A stretch of 64,000 bases of DNA from Tachypleus tridentatus (taxonomy: Eukaryota; Arthropoda; Merostomata; Xiphosura; Limulidae), in NCBI RefSeq assembly GCF_004210375.1, contig NC_134837.1, positions 14,949,798-15,013,797 on the forward strand, read 5' to 3'. How positions within the stretch are numbered: position 1 is the stretch's first letter; each line of letters begins with the position of its first letter. Below the pieces are notes generated by a model. The model was given only the letters and a program-made list of their open reading frames with translations, had not been told where the DNA came from and did no database searches. A program made the position numbers and the translations under genes. Below, piece after piece: positions 1 through 11,375 of this stretch.

Positions 1-1294
1 AATGAACTACTAAGCTGTTTAGGACTATTTCATAACAACACATGATCATGAAAGTTTGAAAACAGACGAACAAAAGAAGGTATCATTCCTGTGTGCAGTC
101 AGCAGACGTGATACAATTTTGTTTTGTGGAAATAGTTAAATCGTTGCAGGTAATCATCAATAATAAATTATTACTTTCCGTGTATGACACTTTGAAACTG
201 ACGAATCTTATCAGAGAACAAATTTGATTATACATTCACACGAACTCTTAACTCTGGTTAAACCCTTTATGAACTTGCATTTGTGTTCGTAACTGGACCT
301 TAAAATGCTGCCTCCTACAAAAGATGCAGTACTGTACAACATGCTTACAGCTATCTTTCAGGCTACAATGTGGGTTAGAAATGATGTGACAATGCCAGAT
401 GTTTTTCTGATTGACTGAATGAACACAAACTGTATGTAGCTATTGTTGAAAATACCTTATCTGGTAACTGTAGAAAATGGTGGTATAAATCTGAAAAATT
501 ACTATTTTACAATGGTTCATGTAAATGTAGGAAAAATGTAGAAATGGTTGGTAAACCAGGACAGAAACAGATAAAGAACAATTTTAAGACAATCTTGTGT
601 TCATATTGATGAGCAAAATGTAAAACTATGGAAACAAAGAAACTGATTTGGTGAAATATGAGAAAAACTTGTATACAAGGAAGGACATAATGATTTAAAG
701 ATATCAAAAAATGTCATAAATTCAAGGACAACAGGCAATGAAAGCCTTACAATGTAGATAACATATGGTCCACGAGCCCGTAAGTGAAGACCACCATTAT
801 TGTCCTAGTGTCACAAGGTGTCTTAAGTCTTTTCAGCAATTGATGACAAACTCAAGTGTTTAGAATTCAAAAATGATTCTATATTAAATTCATACCTTCT
901 AGGATGAACAAAACTTTAAAATTATGAAATCTGACTAAATTTGATGGCCATTTTGGATTTTTAACCACTTTCAAAAGGACAAATATTTTGCCACTATTCA
1001 GATTCATAGCATATTAAAAAAAATTACATTTTGGTAACAAAGTAGTGGATATTTTTTCGAAGCAGGCTCCTAGACTATTTCTGTTAAGTTTCCATTGTTT
1101 CCCCAATCTCAATTTTTTGTGGTTAGAACAATAATACCCAACACTAAGACCAATAACTATGCATAACTGAGATTATTAGATATATATTTCAGAGACTCTA
1201 GAAAGAAGACTGTTCTTCAGTGAGACCAAATATGAAAATAAAAGCCAACAAGTTAGCTGATTATAATGTTGTTCCTACTAAATAAAGATTTATC
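1..1294. repeat. Left copy of a long direct repeat shared by both window ends
   Basis: This stretch is almost identical (about 99% by eye, a few substitutions and 1-3 bp indels) to 62709-64000 in the same orientation. Both copies run to a window edge, so the true outer limits are unknown. On the plus strand from about 304 a short reading frame begins MLPPTKDAVLYNMLTAIFQ. This resembles, from memory, a repeated arthropod transposon-like protein with an LPPT...AAL...Y motif. The frame is short and then closed, so it is a fossil at best. Whether this is a dispersed element or one end of a 62.7-kb duplication cannot be told from this window. Confidence 0.9.
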
Positions 1295-2825
1295 TTGTAC
1301 CATGCAGAAAACTACAAGCGACATGGTGAAGAAGGATGCACATATACACAGATTTTAACATTCAATTATTTTATAGCACAAAAGGCTACAAAAATCATGG
1401 TGTGATATACATAACCAGTTTTTAACATTCTGTTGGTCATGTTATCTAATATGAAAAACTAAAACAAACGTGCAATTTCTCGAAGTACTTCATTTTTCTT
1501 TCTGGTAGCAGTTTTTGATGGATGTAGCTATAACAAAAGTCATAAAACTACATAATTATGGCCTACACACAAACAGGGGGAAGAAAAGGAAAGCTAGTTT
1601 TGAAATAACTTGGTAATTTATATTGCTGAACATTAGATTAACTACTAAAAATACTGAATGATAAAAGAATGAAAATAAAAGCCCCAACCATGAATAAATT
1701 AAACAGACATAACAATACTAACTATCAAGTGAAACAATATTTGAAAAAGTTTGCCATAGCAGATACACCAAGTATTAACAAACTTTCTCAGTGATGAATG
1801 AAGGATTATTTATTAGTGATACAAATAACCTTAATCAAGTACACAACAGACAAGAAGTTTGTTTTGTTTACGAAGACAGTAATCTTTATTTAAAAAAAAA
1901 ACTACGACTTAATAATTGAAGGCAACACTAAAATGTTGACACATCTACAAAGTACAACTGATATGAAATGACGCAAGGAAAAAAAAAAGATATTCTAACA
2001 AGAAAAGCATTTCCAAAAACCAAATCCACTAAAAATCAAGACAACAGAAAGCTTATAGTATTAACGTTTTAATACACCAAGATCAAGCACTGACACAAAC
2101 AAAAATGTTCACCTTGTAAGTGAATTGTTTCTTTTATAGATACATAATTTTCAAGTTTAACAATAACAGCAGATAGTTAAACACCTACTAACACAAGACA
2201 CCTTAAATAAAGACTATACAGTTACAACATTTACTTTAAAGTGATACAAAGCAATCATACTCTAGGTGTCAAGACAAAACTGATATGTGAATTGTCCCAA
2301 CATGTTTTCATTACAACTACTATAATCCAGCATTCACAAAACATTTACTATAATGAATTTTGTTTTTACAGAAAGGCAACTAAAAACACCATCTACAATA
2401 ACAACTACCAGTGAAAAGTTTAGATTACAAGCTATATTAACTCAGTCACAAAAATTAGGATTATACACTACTAACAACTACAAAACTTGTACACGCCCAC
2501 TACATTTTAACCAAATTGCAACCTTGCTTCAATAAAATCCACTAACATCAGGTCTTCTAATCTTCCACAGGATGTTATTTAACAGTCTATGACAACAACA
2601 AAAATAATTAAAAGACCACAGCTAATTTTCAAACAGCTCCAATATGAAAACAGCCATTCTTTTCAACAATAAAATACATTTTAAAAAAAGGATCCCTTTA
2701 CTGGTGTTCAAATGAAAGAAGTTCCACAAACAAAAAGTAAACAAAGATGATTCCACGAATAAGAAAAATGCAACAGGTGTTAAAACCCTGGCAGTTTCAA
2801 ACCACTGAAATATGCAATAAGAAGT
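1295..2825 (-). other. Downstream flank and probable 3' UTR of the hnRNP M gene
   Basis: No coding potential is visible. The sequence is AT-rich, with many short A runs on the plus strand. The part next to 2825 must be 3' UTR because it follows the stop codon of the terminal exon. How far the UTR runs is not certain. A small plus-strand open frame at 2353-2535 looks like chance. Confidence 0.5.
1885..1890 (-). terminator. Candidate polyadenylation signal AATAAA for hnRNP M
   Basis: On the minus strand AATAAA lies about 940 bases after the stop codon and is followed within 30 bases by a T/G-containing stretch. Another AATAAA-like hexamer lies near 1809-1814. I chose this one only because it comes first after a long UTR, and transcript ends are needed to confirm it. 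Confidence 0.25.
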
Positions 2826-2881
2826 TCAGTACAAGCGAACCTGAATTGGGCGACCGTCGATGCGGATTCCATTCATTAAAT
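2826..2881 (-). CDS. HNRNPM: hnRNP M terminal exon with stop codon
   Basis: The coding part is 56 bp, with acceptor ...cataaattcag. With the split Asp codon it gives DLMNGIRIDGRPIQVRLY and TGA. This is the last helix and strand of RRM3. hnRNP M homologues end at about this point, so the C-terminus is complete. Confidence 0.88.
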
Positions 2882-5800
2882 CTGAATTTATGTCAAGAAA
2901 TTTTCACATTTTACATTAGATATATTAATCTTAATGAAATATATTACAGTTTAATACAGATGATGTGATATAATTTCACAAATAACAATATTTTCAACTG
3001 AACCTTAATGTTTTAACAAAAAATAACAAGAATGCTCATCTTATGCAATGACATTTGACTTCAGACACAAGGTATCAGCAAAATCTAACTCAAATACTAA
3101 AACTGACATCTTATACAATTTTATAAATGTAATATAAATATTTATTACAATATGAAGTTTTGAATTATTTTATTTTTAGAACCTATCTAGTAAAAAAAAA
3201 AAAAAGTACTACAATCCATATATGTACCAAAGACTTTAGATAGGTATAATATATTATCCACTCCTGTTTTTCTACATTCATAAGTAGGGCTATTTCAAAT
3301 AGTCATCCCTAGTTTTGGACTAGTAAGGAAGCAGCTAAGTCAAGAGCACCCACCATTAATTCTTGTTCAACTCTAATAATAGTGAGAACTGACCATCACT
3401 CTCTTGAAAAATGCAAAAGTGCACAGAATAATAACTAGACCATGTGCAGCCTTTAATGGCTAAATTTCTTTAAAATGGATGGACTATGACTAAAACTTCA
3501 CATTCTTGTTTAAAATCATTTATTCAACATCAAACACTCAAAACTAGCTGTGATTTTTTTTTGTTCCATGCATTAGTTTTAATTTGAACTATTATTAGAC
3601 AGTGATATAATACATAAAATGCAGTTATTTCACACCAGTTTCTAACCCATAAAATTACTAGAAGATGACAGTATATGGAATATACTTTCTATACACTTGA
3701 ATTCAAGATTTTCAGGATAGAACATGCCTAACACTACATGTCACAAGCACTGCTGAAAGCAAAATATTTTTACATAATAAGTGGGACAAAACAAAACCTC
3801 AAACAAAGTCAATACTTCTGTATCGCTGTAAGCTTTTGTATCACTGTTTTAACATCTTTTGCATTTCCAAAGCAGAACATTATGACCAATATTTACTGGA
3901 ATGAATTGTTCCAAAAACTACATATGACAACAACTCAAAACAATTCTACTTACAGTAGCCTAATAAGAATATTGCTAAAATATTACAGTAAGTAACTACT
4001 ACAAGATAACTGAAGTTTTAATATTTTACAGTCTTTTATCTTTCATCTAGTCTATATAACAAATTGACTTAGGAGAGTAAAAATTATGACCAATCAGTAA
4101 TAAAATCCAAAAAATATCATTTATGTCTACATGGCTATGACCAATAAATTATGAAACGTAAACAACCATAGTTTGAAACTTTCACATACTAGTTAAAGTT
4201 CTACACTATATATCTCTACTCAATATGCACATTGGTTGGTTGATATAGTGTTTTATGACACAAAGCAGCTAGGCTATCTGCACCAAACGCCCAGTAAAAA
4301 GGTAAAAATAAAGTAAATGTAGTAAAATTCATAAAAGGAAATGAAGGTAAAACAAAACATCATTGAAAAACAGAAAAATCATAAAACCAATGTTGACACC
4401 TAGTCTACAATGTTAAGAGAGAAAGCAGAGTAAGAGAAGTTGTAAAGAACTTTCTCTAGCATAATGGTAATGATCATAACCCACCAGGAAGACTAACAGG
4501 TAAGTACAAGAACCACAGTCACCTGAAGTTGGCCTTTCCAGTCCTGGTTTTGGATTATGTGTCATTACAGCCATTATCAAAAGGTAAAGTAATAAAAGTT
4601 TTAAAAGACATGTAGCAAAATTGTAATAATCATTTGCGAAATGATTTTGGTAAAAGATATACTAGTTGTGAACTTTTATCCAAGATTCCTTCTGGCTTTG
4701 ACGTCTTACCCACTTAGCATGTGCATGAGCCTGTTGGAAAGATATACGGTTTGAAAGTGTGGGATATCTACGAAAAGTATCCCAGGCCCGCTTTTGAGCC
4801 TTCCGTGCTAAGTGGCAAGCAGGATTCCACCACGGACGAGGATATCGTGGAAAACGTGTCGAGGTTTTAGGAATACATTGAGCAGCTACTTGTATGATAG
4901 TCAATAACAGCACTTCCCCCAGAAGGGATAACGTCCATTTAAGTCCTCCAGGATTAGAAAGGGAGACGGCAACTGTTCAATGAGAACATCAAGGTTTTAT
5001 TGATCATATGTCTCTCCAGGTGACAGGTAGAGAGAACAAACAATGAGTTTATGACCCAAGGAAACACGAATGGCTATGGCCTCCAAGGGTGTGTTGAGTG
5101 ACAAAGACAGGGTGGGCACATGCTGATCAACAAACAGAGCCACCCCTCCATGTACTCATGCATCACACAGCCTGTGATTTTTGTACAGAGAAAACTGCCA
5201 AAAGGTGACTGTATTGGCAGGTTTCAGAAATGTTTCTTGTAAGGAAAGACATGCAGGATGGTAGGAAGCAATCAGTGTTTTGATGTCATCCAGATTAGAA
5301 CGTAAACCTCGACAGTTCCATTGTGTCAAGGTGGGCATTTTTAATGATGGGTAGGCAAAGTGGCTGGAGAACCCTTCTGTTTACTATCACGTCTTTTTTC
5401 CTTACTGTCCTTATTCGGAGGATCCTGCCCTGAATCGATTGGGCAGGTCTTTGCTGTTGGAAGGGGTTTCCAGTGACTGAGGACATGAACGAATGATTGT
5501 TTTGCATCTTGGGGTGGGAGAAAAGATGTATCTTAAGAAATGCCTGTATCTGAAACCAAAGGATGTGGATCTTTGGGTTCGGTGGAATGTATGGGAGGAA
5601 CAGAGATGGGTGTAGAAGTTGATTCATCAACCTTTTTAACCATGGAGGTCAAAAGGCTTTTCATTTGTTTTGAAAACGATTCTTTTGAAGACACAGATAG
5701 ATATGTCTGCACTCCCACTGTAGTTGTGGAACAAAGTGCAGCAGCATATGTCCGAGATGAAGTGGCAGACAGCAATTTTCAAGCCTCAGGATAAGTAATG

Positions 5801-8800
5801 ATATGAGTCGTTTTCAAATGCTGCACCTCTTTTTTCCTCCAACCATTTAGGGCAAGAACAAAAGTAGGAAGGGTGAGAACCATTGCAGTTGACACAATGT
5901 GGGTCTGTTTCACACTCATAGGCATCGTGGTCCTTGCCATCACAACGCACAACGAACATATATCAGGGAACCAAGACATGACGTCTTTGAGTGACCGAAC
6001 CTCTGACATTGGAAACATCGGAGGGTTTGGAATGTACAGCCGTACCCTGCAATTTAGATAACCTGCCTTGATAGTGATGTAAATGTCAAAACAAGGATAT
6101 TTGTCGGCAGTGTAACTCCATCTTTGTGGGTGGAGATGCACCTCACTGCAGAAACTTGAGTGGAGAAACCAGAGAAAATCTCTGTCTTGGGGACGTTCTT
6201 CAAATTCCTCTCAACAATAACTCCTCGTGATGAATTCAAGGTAGCATGAGGGGTAACCTCAATAGGTACATCCCCAAATGTCTTTGAATTCAAGAGGAGT
6301 TCACTGTGTTGGGATGTGGATGTTTCAACCAATATGTCTCCAGATCAAAGCTTCTTTACTGACTTTGGAAAGCCAGCAAGTCCCTCTGGTCTCTTCTGAA
6401 TAAAAAAGGGGGACATTTGCCCTAAAGGTTTTTCTGAAAGAGAATGTAATATAAGAAAATGGGGTACGTGTGTTACAGATGTTGAAGATTGCTGCTCAGA
6501 GTCTTCAAGACGTGGTTATTTACTTATTGACTGCTTTTTCACTATTTTATTTAAATTTTTCGTAGGGGATCCATAGGAAAAAAGGAAAATTTCGGTACAC
6601 ACTGACCCCACCCACCATGGAGCCCTAGAAGAGGATGCACTACAATGTCATGCAAGGACATTGCAGCAATGCCAGGGTTTTGTGAGCACTATACCCAAAC
6701 ACCAGCATCAGACACAATGTCCACAACACCCATTTAGAACTTCCAACAGTGGTACTTGGTTGACTAGTCCAAGTGGACCAGCCGATTGACCCAAGGAGGC
6801 CAACCCAAAGGCTGCCCGTCTACAGGAATTCAAGGCCAAAGTGGTGTGTTAGAGTTGGATCCCTCAACCACCAGGATCCTCTCCTTCTCTTCATGGGTTG
6901 CCATGCACAGCAAACATGTGGATGGATGTTTAGATCCCAGAAAGAACAGAACCTTCCCTGGGAGATCCACTCAACACGTACAGGAATCCACACCAAGAGG
7001 CAATATGCACATAACTATAAACTTTTAATTATGAAATGTACACAACCCTAATTTAAAACTCACACACTACAGTTCTACAATATGTATTTGTATTCAATAT
7101 CCACATAACTATAAACATTTAATTATGAAACATACATAACTCCAGTTTGAAACTTTCATAGCTAAGTTAAGAGTTCTACAATATGTATTTCTACTCAATA
7201 TGAACACAACTACAAACATTTAATTATAAAACCAGAACCAAATCCATCAAACACTAAAAGGATACCAACAGCCCTCTGAGCATTTCGTTCAGCTTTAAAT
7301 CTAATAAGGCCAGAGCCACGTCCCTTCATCTCGGCAAACCTTACATCACCTAGGCAGACACATGTCAACAATTACAATGGAACCTAACATTAATATCAAT
7401 TACTAGAGACATCAATAAAACAATTCTCTCTCTAAGTATAAAAAATGTACATGACATAACCAAATTATTTACAGAATCACACAATCACGTAATCATAGTA
7501 AAACATAGTATACATTCTGCAGAGCTTCAGGTGTCTTTACAAAATTGGGTAAGTTTCACTAAACATTGTCTTTTATTTAAAAGAAATAAGGTTTAATTAA
7601 ATATCTCTACCATTGTCCATAATTATATTTTACCAGAATTTTCACTATTGAGTGCAAAGTAGTTTTCATCTTAAGATTAAAACACTTTTCTTCCTCTGAA
7701 CATTTTCATATTTCACTTGTGCAATCCCTAAAACCTCCTTAGTAAATATATTTTTTTCATAACTAAAATGTAAAAATTCAGTGTTCTTGTTGCAAAAGTA
7801 ATTTGAAAGCATAATATATAGATAACTACACAACCACATTTCAAACTAACTGAATTACTCACCCACATCCCTGAAACGATCCCTCAATGCTTGCCATGTG
7901 TATGATGCAGGGAGCTATCATTAAACAATACTGTATTAGTTGGAGAATAAAGTGCATCATGTTTTCTTGAATGTGCTTTAACCCTCAGTTAAATCAAACA
8001 ATATATAGTAGATTTACATCAACAAGTTTTTAATTTATTAACCATTTAGCACAAAAAAAAACATTAAAATCATTCAAAATTTGATACAAAAAATACAAAA
8101 TGGGGAGCATGTTCTTTTAAAATAACTGAACATATTTCTAAGCACTATCCAAATCTATCTTAAACATTTAAAATAGCTTATGAAATGGAACTTCAGCCAT
8201 ACAGGTCTGTATACTCAAACAGTTTGCATATACTGTTTTTGCAACATCAGAGAAAAAAACTACTTCCACATAAAGTTTCAATTAATATGTGATTTTTGGT
8301 TTTATACTCTTGAAATTCATTTTTACCACTGAATGTTTTAAAAAACTATACAATTGAATCAACATATTAGGATAAATATTGTTTCTGTGGCTGTTAAAAA
8401 TTAATTCCAAATTGTTAAGCATTTGAGATTTTACCACGATTATGGACCAGGTTCACAAGCAAGAACAAAGTTTAGATAAAAAACAACATATTATGCTTCA
8501 ACAGCACTTCTATAAACAATACACCACTTGTACAGGAGGAAAACAAAATACTGTTTGAGAAAGGTAACTCACATTTTCAACCATAACTGTGTCTGAACTC
8601 TGTGTGGACTGGTTAAAACTTAATCTGTTCATGTCTCCAAAAGATCCTCCAGTGTTGGGGATTCCAGCCCCAAGTCCTAGAGCTGTACCTGCCCCCATAC
8701 CTGTTGCCCCACCTCCCATAGCTGCCATCATGTTAGTGTTGGTAGCTAAACCCATGTTAGCTCCAGTTGCTCCAATTCCAAGTCCTGCAGCAGCACCCAT

Positions 8801-8994
8801 GTTCCCAGTAAAACCAGTACCCATGGCTGCATTCATACCCATATTACTCCCCATAGCTGTATTTAATCCCATTCCACTTACAGATGCCATGGCATTCATA
8901 TTATTTGCCATCATGTTACCCATATTACCCATGTTACCAGCCCCCATTCCCATTCCCAAATTAGTTGCACCTCCTGCCATTGCTCCTAAACCAC
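2826..8994 (-). CDS. HNRNPM: hnRNP M homologue, C-terminal part (four exons)
   Basis: This is an RNA-binding splicing regulator of the hnRNP M / MYEF2 / Drosophila Rumpelstiltskin family, acting in the nucleus on pre-mRNA. Exons in transcript order are 8994-8573, 7914-7863, 7349-7266 and 2881-2826. Joined they give 203 residues plus a TGA stop, with no frame break. The first exon is a low-complexity Gly/Met/Asn/Ala-rich linker ending SSDTVMVEN. The next three complete the last RRM: LPASYTWQALRDRFRDVG, then DVRFAEMKGRGSGLIRF (RNP1-like GRGSGLIRF), then DLMNGIRIDGRPIQVRLY and the stop. The TWQ-LRDRF, FAEMKGRGSG and MNG-RIDGR patterns are what the hnRNP M RRM3 shows. Upstream exons with RRM1 and RRM2 were not found in the window. 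The last intron (4.4 kb) holds a LINE. All donors are GT and all acceptors AG. Confidence 0.88.
3262..3400 (-). mobile_element. Much decayed tRNA-derived SINE (family A)
   Basis: Words such as GGGCTATTT..., CATCCCTAGTTT, AAGGAAGCAGCTA and CACCCACCATTAATTCTTG line up in order with the body of the better SINE copy at 16098-16377. The tRNA-like head is not recognisable. It lies in the last hnRNP M intron. Confidence 0.45.
4131..4232. repeat. One unit of a ~100-bp minisatellite, left of the LINE
   Basis: It matches the units at 7001-7230 (shared AATTATGAAAC, GTTTGAAACTTTCA, AGTTCTACA and CTACTCAATATG). It was separated from them by the LINE inserted at 4233-7000. Its last 12 bases, CAATATGCACAT, are the left copy of the LINE target-site duplication. 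Confidence 0.75.
4662..4913 (-). pseudogene. LINE ORF2 linker before the reverse transcriptase
   Basis: The 83-residue frame contains RPWWNPACHLARKAQKRAWD and QSQKESWIK, typical of the segment between endonuclease and reverse transcriptase in Jockey-like ORF2. It is joined directly upstream to the broken endonuclease and downstream to the 3' UTR. The catalytic reverse-transcriptase domain is therefore absent from this copy. Confidence 0.75.
4920..5338 (-). pseudogene. LINE ORF2 endonuclease fragment
   Basis: The frame starts MPTLTQWNCRGLRSNLDDIK and continues with SLQETFLKPA. This is the amino end of an apurinic-endonuclease-like domain of Jockey LINEs (WNCRG and QET motifs). It continues past a stop at 5156 with HGGVALFVDQHVPTLSLSLN and LYLSPGETYDQ. 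It breaks off after FLILEDLNGRYPFWG, where the family continues to the catalytic His. The rest of the domain is deleted. Confidence 0.8.
5540..6410 (-). pseudogene. LINE ORF1 (gag-like, zinc knuckles), broken
   Basis: Pieces in neighbouring frames read as a Jockey-family ORF1. They include PEGLAGFPKSVKK, then GDVPIEVTPHATLNSSRGVI, then an amphipathic stretch, then cysteine-rich knuckles such as CDGKDHDAYECETDPHCVNC, and a Ser/Thr-rich tail ending DPHPLVSDTGIS. At least three frame changes are needed along its length, so it cannot be translated. The Cys spacing is that of nucleic-acid-binding knuckles of LINE ORF1 proteins. Confidence 0.75.
7001..7230. repeat. ~100-bp minisatellite, about 2.3 units, right of the LINE
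   Basis: Units start at about 7008, 7102 and 7205 with CACATAACTATAAAC-like words (spacings 94 and 103). They share AATTATGAAA and TTCTACAATATGTATTT. Together with 4131-4232 this was a single small tandem array before the LINE inserted. It lies about 35 bases inside the intron from the RRM3 exon. Confidence 0.7.
7266..7349 (-). CDS. HNRNPM: hnRNP M exon: RRM3 RNP1 region
   Basis: This 84-bp exon has acceptor ...tctgcctag and a weak donor GTATCC. It encodes DVRFAEMKGRGSGLIRFKAE then RNAQRAV, with the next codon split. GRGSGLIRF is the RNP1 octamer region. Reading through the donor gives a short non-homologous tail, while splicing to 2881 restores the family sequence, so the weak donor is likely used. 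Confidence 0.87.
7863..7914 (-). CDS. HNRNPM: hnRNP M exon: RRM3 helix 1
   Basis: This 52-bp exon has acceptor ...atgatag and donor GTGAGT. It encodes LPASYTWQALRDRFRDVG, with the last Gly codon split over the next junction. The TWQxLRDRF pattern is the helix-1 signature of the last hnRNP M RRM. It is too short to be found by ORF length alone and is recognised by sequence and by phase. Confidence 0.88.
8573..8994 (-). CDS. HNRNPM: hnRNP M exon: Gly/Met/Asn-rich linker and start of RRM3
   Basis: This exon is 422 bp, with acceptor ...ctcattgcag and donor AAT|GTGAGT. It enters in phase so that the first codon is split G|GT and it leaves at a codon boundary. It encodes about 140 residues rich in G, M, N and A, with repeated MG, GMG and NMG motifs. 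It ends with SDTVMVEN, the first beta strand of the last RRM. hnRNP M proteins carry a Met/Gly-rich repeat region at this place, between RRM2 and RRM3. Confidence 0.88.
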
Positions 8995-10865
8995 CTGCAA
9001 TGAGATAAAAAATTATACATACATAAATATAAAAAATGGTTTATGGAAAGGAAAAAAAATTGTACACTAAACAAATAAAGGAAAGTTAATGCCCAATAAC
9101 AAAACAACACTTTTAAATTAACATTTACTGGATCAAGAACTTTGGACAAATAAAAACTCAAAGAAGTATTAGTTAGTACCTGAGAAGAAATGAACTAAAA
9201 TACAATAAATGGTTACTGATAGAACAATTTTACAGGGGTCAGGGGTCAAAAGTTAAGGCACCACATTTATGGACTCACACTCAAAATTTTACCCAACCAC
9301 TGTCTTATAAATGTATGTCAGTAAGTTTGATATCAAATAATAATTCAAATTTTAGTATTATACACAAGTTACTTTCTTAATTTCAAAGTAAATATTAAAA
9401 AACTGACACCAAAGTATCAATGTGTGTGGGTCATTTGGTATGTCCAATGTAACATTGGTTTGAATTAATGTTCACGTACAATGTATAATTTCTCATGAAT
9501 TCAAGACAAATTACCAACAGCGATAAGTTTGACATAGAATAAGAATCTACCACCTTTTCTATTTGCCAAAATACTACTATATTTAGCAAATCAAAGCAGC
9601 CCTACCCACTTCTTCCACTTCTTTGGAAATAATTCCTTACATACACTGCTTTGCTACTTTATGGCCTTATGTATAAACAATCAAAAGCTCAAAACTCCTC
9701 TCATGAATTTTTTTTTTTACCTTGTTGAAGGTTCCTAAGATTTGTTCTTTTTGTCTTGTATTTAACAAAGAAATAGTAAATGAAAATGTCTGAAATTTCA
9801 TAACATTTAGAATCAAATACAACTTAATTTCTAGACCTAAAAATTACAGTAGATATCTGTCATTCATATAGTAATTGATTTTTTGTTACTTTAAAATTGA
9901 TATATAAAAAAACCGAAACAAATTACTTTGTTTCACATCCACTACATGCAAAACATGACAAGACTGTGCACATAATTGTAAGCAGCAAATTATTATAAAG
10001 TTTGTAACTTGAAGAGACAACTGTTTTCTATACTTCTTTACTTTGTGATCTATATTTTAAGAAAAATATCTAGAATTTAAAAATTTGCTTTCATGTTACA
10101 CTGGAACATTACATGTATACGTATGTGTGATGTATAATGTTAAAAAATTTAAGCTATTTAGACCAAATATTAGTTGTAATAACTTGTCTCTTTCTTTATG
10201 GTGGTTACAGGTAATATCAACCAAACCCATACAGAAATATAATATTGAAAATAACAAAATATAGTTTTTTCTAAATAAATGTGTTCAATAATTATCCACA
10301 AATTATAAATATTTTGCACGTGAAATTTGACACTTTTCTAAAAGTATTTTTAATCTTAAAAGCAAAATTACTACACATGTTGGACAATCAACATTTCAAA
10401 AGAAATAAATACGTGAGTAAATCATTATTTCACCCTTTCACAACAGGTTCGGTATGATACACGAGTTCATCTACACATATGCATATTATGTATTTGCACT
10501 ATAACTTTTGATACAGCATGTGTATCTTCACAACATTTGGTAGACTTTTAGTAAAGATTACACATTTTTATGTTCTCAAAAGAACGTATTTTTTTTCTTA
10601 AGTATTTTTATTTTAGATTTGTTTGTGAAAATAGTTGTATTACCAGTCCAAGTGCAAAGTAATTTCATGTTATAATTAAAATCTATCATTTGTCACCAGA
10701 ATCTCAATTATTATTTCTGTAATCTCTAAAACCTCCTCAGTACATCTCAAATAATTGTTTTCAACAAGACTTTATACTGTATTTTACATACTCAACCATG
10801 TGGAGTCTGTCAACTAATCAACCTCATAACCACCATAAAAAACTAGAAATATAACATAGGTTAAC
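8995..10865. other. hnRNP M intron, no gene seen
   Basis: This is AT-rich sequence upstream of the Gly/Met exon. No further RRM exon could be recognised on the minus strand. From about 10440 there are stretches similar to the old long repeat family (see 43106-44290), such as the words around TAATCTCTAAAACCTCCTCAG. Confidence 0.4.
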
Positions 10866-10970
10866 CTGAAGATGACCTAAGGTAGAAACACTGTTCTCTA
10901 CTTTACTTTAATAAAAGTTTTAATACCCTAACCAGGCACCTTGATGTACATCTTTATTTCAAGCAAGTTT
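10866..10970 (+). mobile_element. Penelope-like 3' end with hammerhead-like core
   Basis: The sequence CTGAAGATGACCTAAGGTAG is followed by AAAC and then TGTTCTCTACTTTA. It matches 26524-26620 over about 100 bases and 60895-60921 over the core. CTGANGA, a short stem (ACC/GGT) and GAAAC are the conserved core of hammerhead ribozymes, which Penelope-like retroelements are known to carry near their ends. It is a short remnant. Activity cannot be judged by eye. Confidence 0.5.
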
Positions 10971-11375
10971 CTCATCATCATGAAATTTAAATTATTTTTT
11001 GTTCTAGAACGACTAGTTATTATAACAGAATTGTTTAGTCTAAGTCTCATAACACTAAAATTTATATACATTTCTTATTTTTTAATATACTAACCTTTCA
11101 GTAAACCCTAGCTAACATAACTTGCATTGATGTGGTGCACATTCACTGATGTTACTGTATTCAACAATATAATGACTACTGGTCTTGCCTGTCTTTGTTC
11201 TTTTAGTGGACCAGTATTTTGTATTTTACAGTAACATTTAAATTATTACATATATGTACACAGAGTAGAAACAGATTAAACTTTTCTTAAATATATAACA
11301 ATAAATAATGGAATAAAACAATCATCTCTTCTAGCTACAACTTCTGAACATGGATGCTGCTAAACACAGAGGTAA

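Larger units (their letters stand above)
4233..7000 (-). mobile_element. Jockey-like LINE, full-ended but internally deleted
   Basis: This non-LTR retrotransposon is inserted in an hnRNP M intron and bounded by a perfect 12-bp duplication, CAATATGCACAT (4221-4232 and 7001-7012). On the minus strand it has, in order: a 5' leader (7000-6410); an ORF1 gag-like part with zinc-knuckle motifs (6410-5540); the start of an ORF2 endonuclease (5338-about 4920); a linker region before the reverse transcriptase (4913-4662); and a 3' UTR ending in CCAACCAA-type repeats at 4233. The rest of the endonuclease, all of the reverse transcriptase and the RNase H are missing, so it is non-autonomous. Several stops also break the frames. 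Both ends are present, so the losses are internal rather than 5' truncation. Confidence 0.85.

Noticed and set aside
4662-6332. Idea that the cysteine-rich ORF1 pieces are a host zinc-knuckle gene
   Set aside because: They lie between exact target-site duplications, in order with LINE endonuclease and 3' UTR, so they belong to the retrotransposon.
8589-9008. 139-codon plus-strand frame rich in Pro, Ala and Ile
   Set aside because: It is the antisense shadow of the hnRNP M Gly/Met exon. It has no complexity of its own and no homology I know.
10866-10889. Reading the GATGACC...GGTAGAAAC motif as a riboswitch or tRNA-like structure
   Set aside because: The same motif at three sites with a shared Penelope-type downstream sequence fits a retroelement end better.
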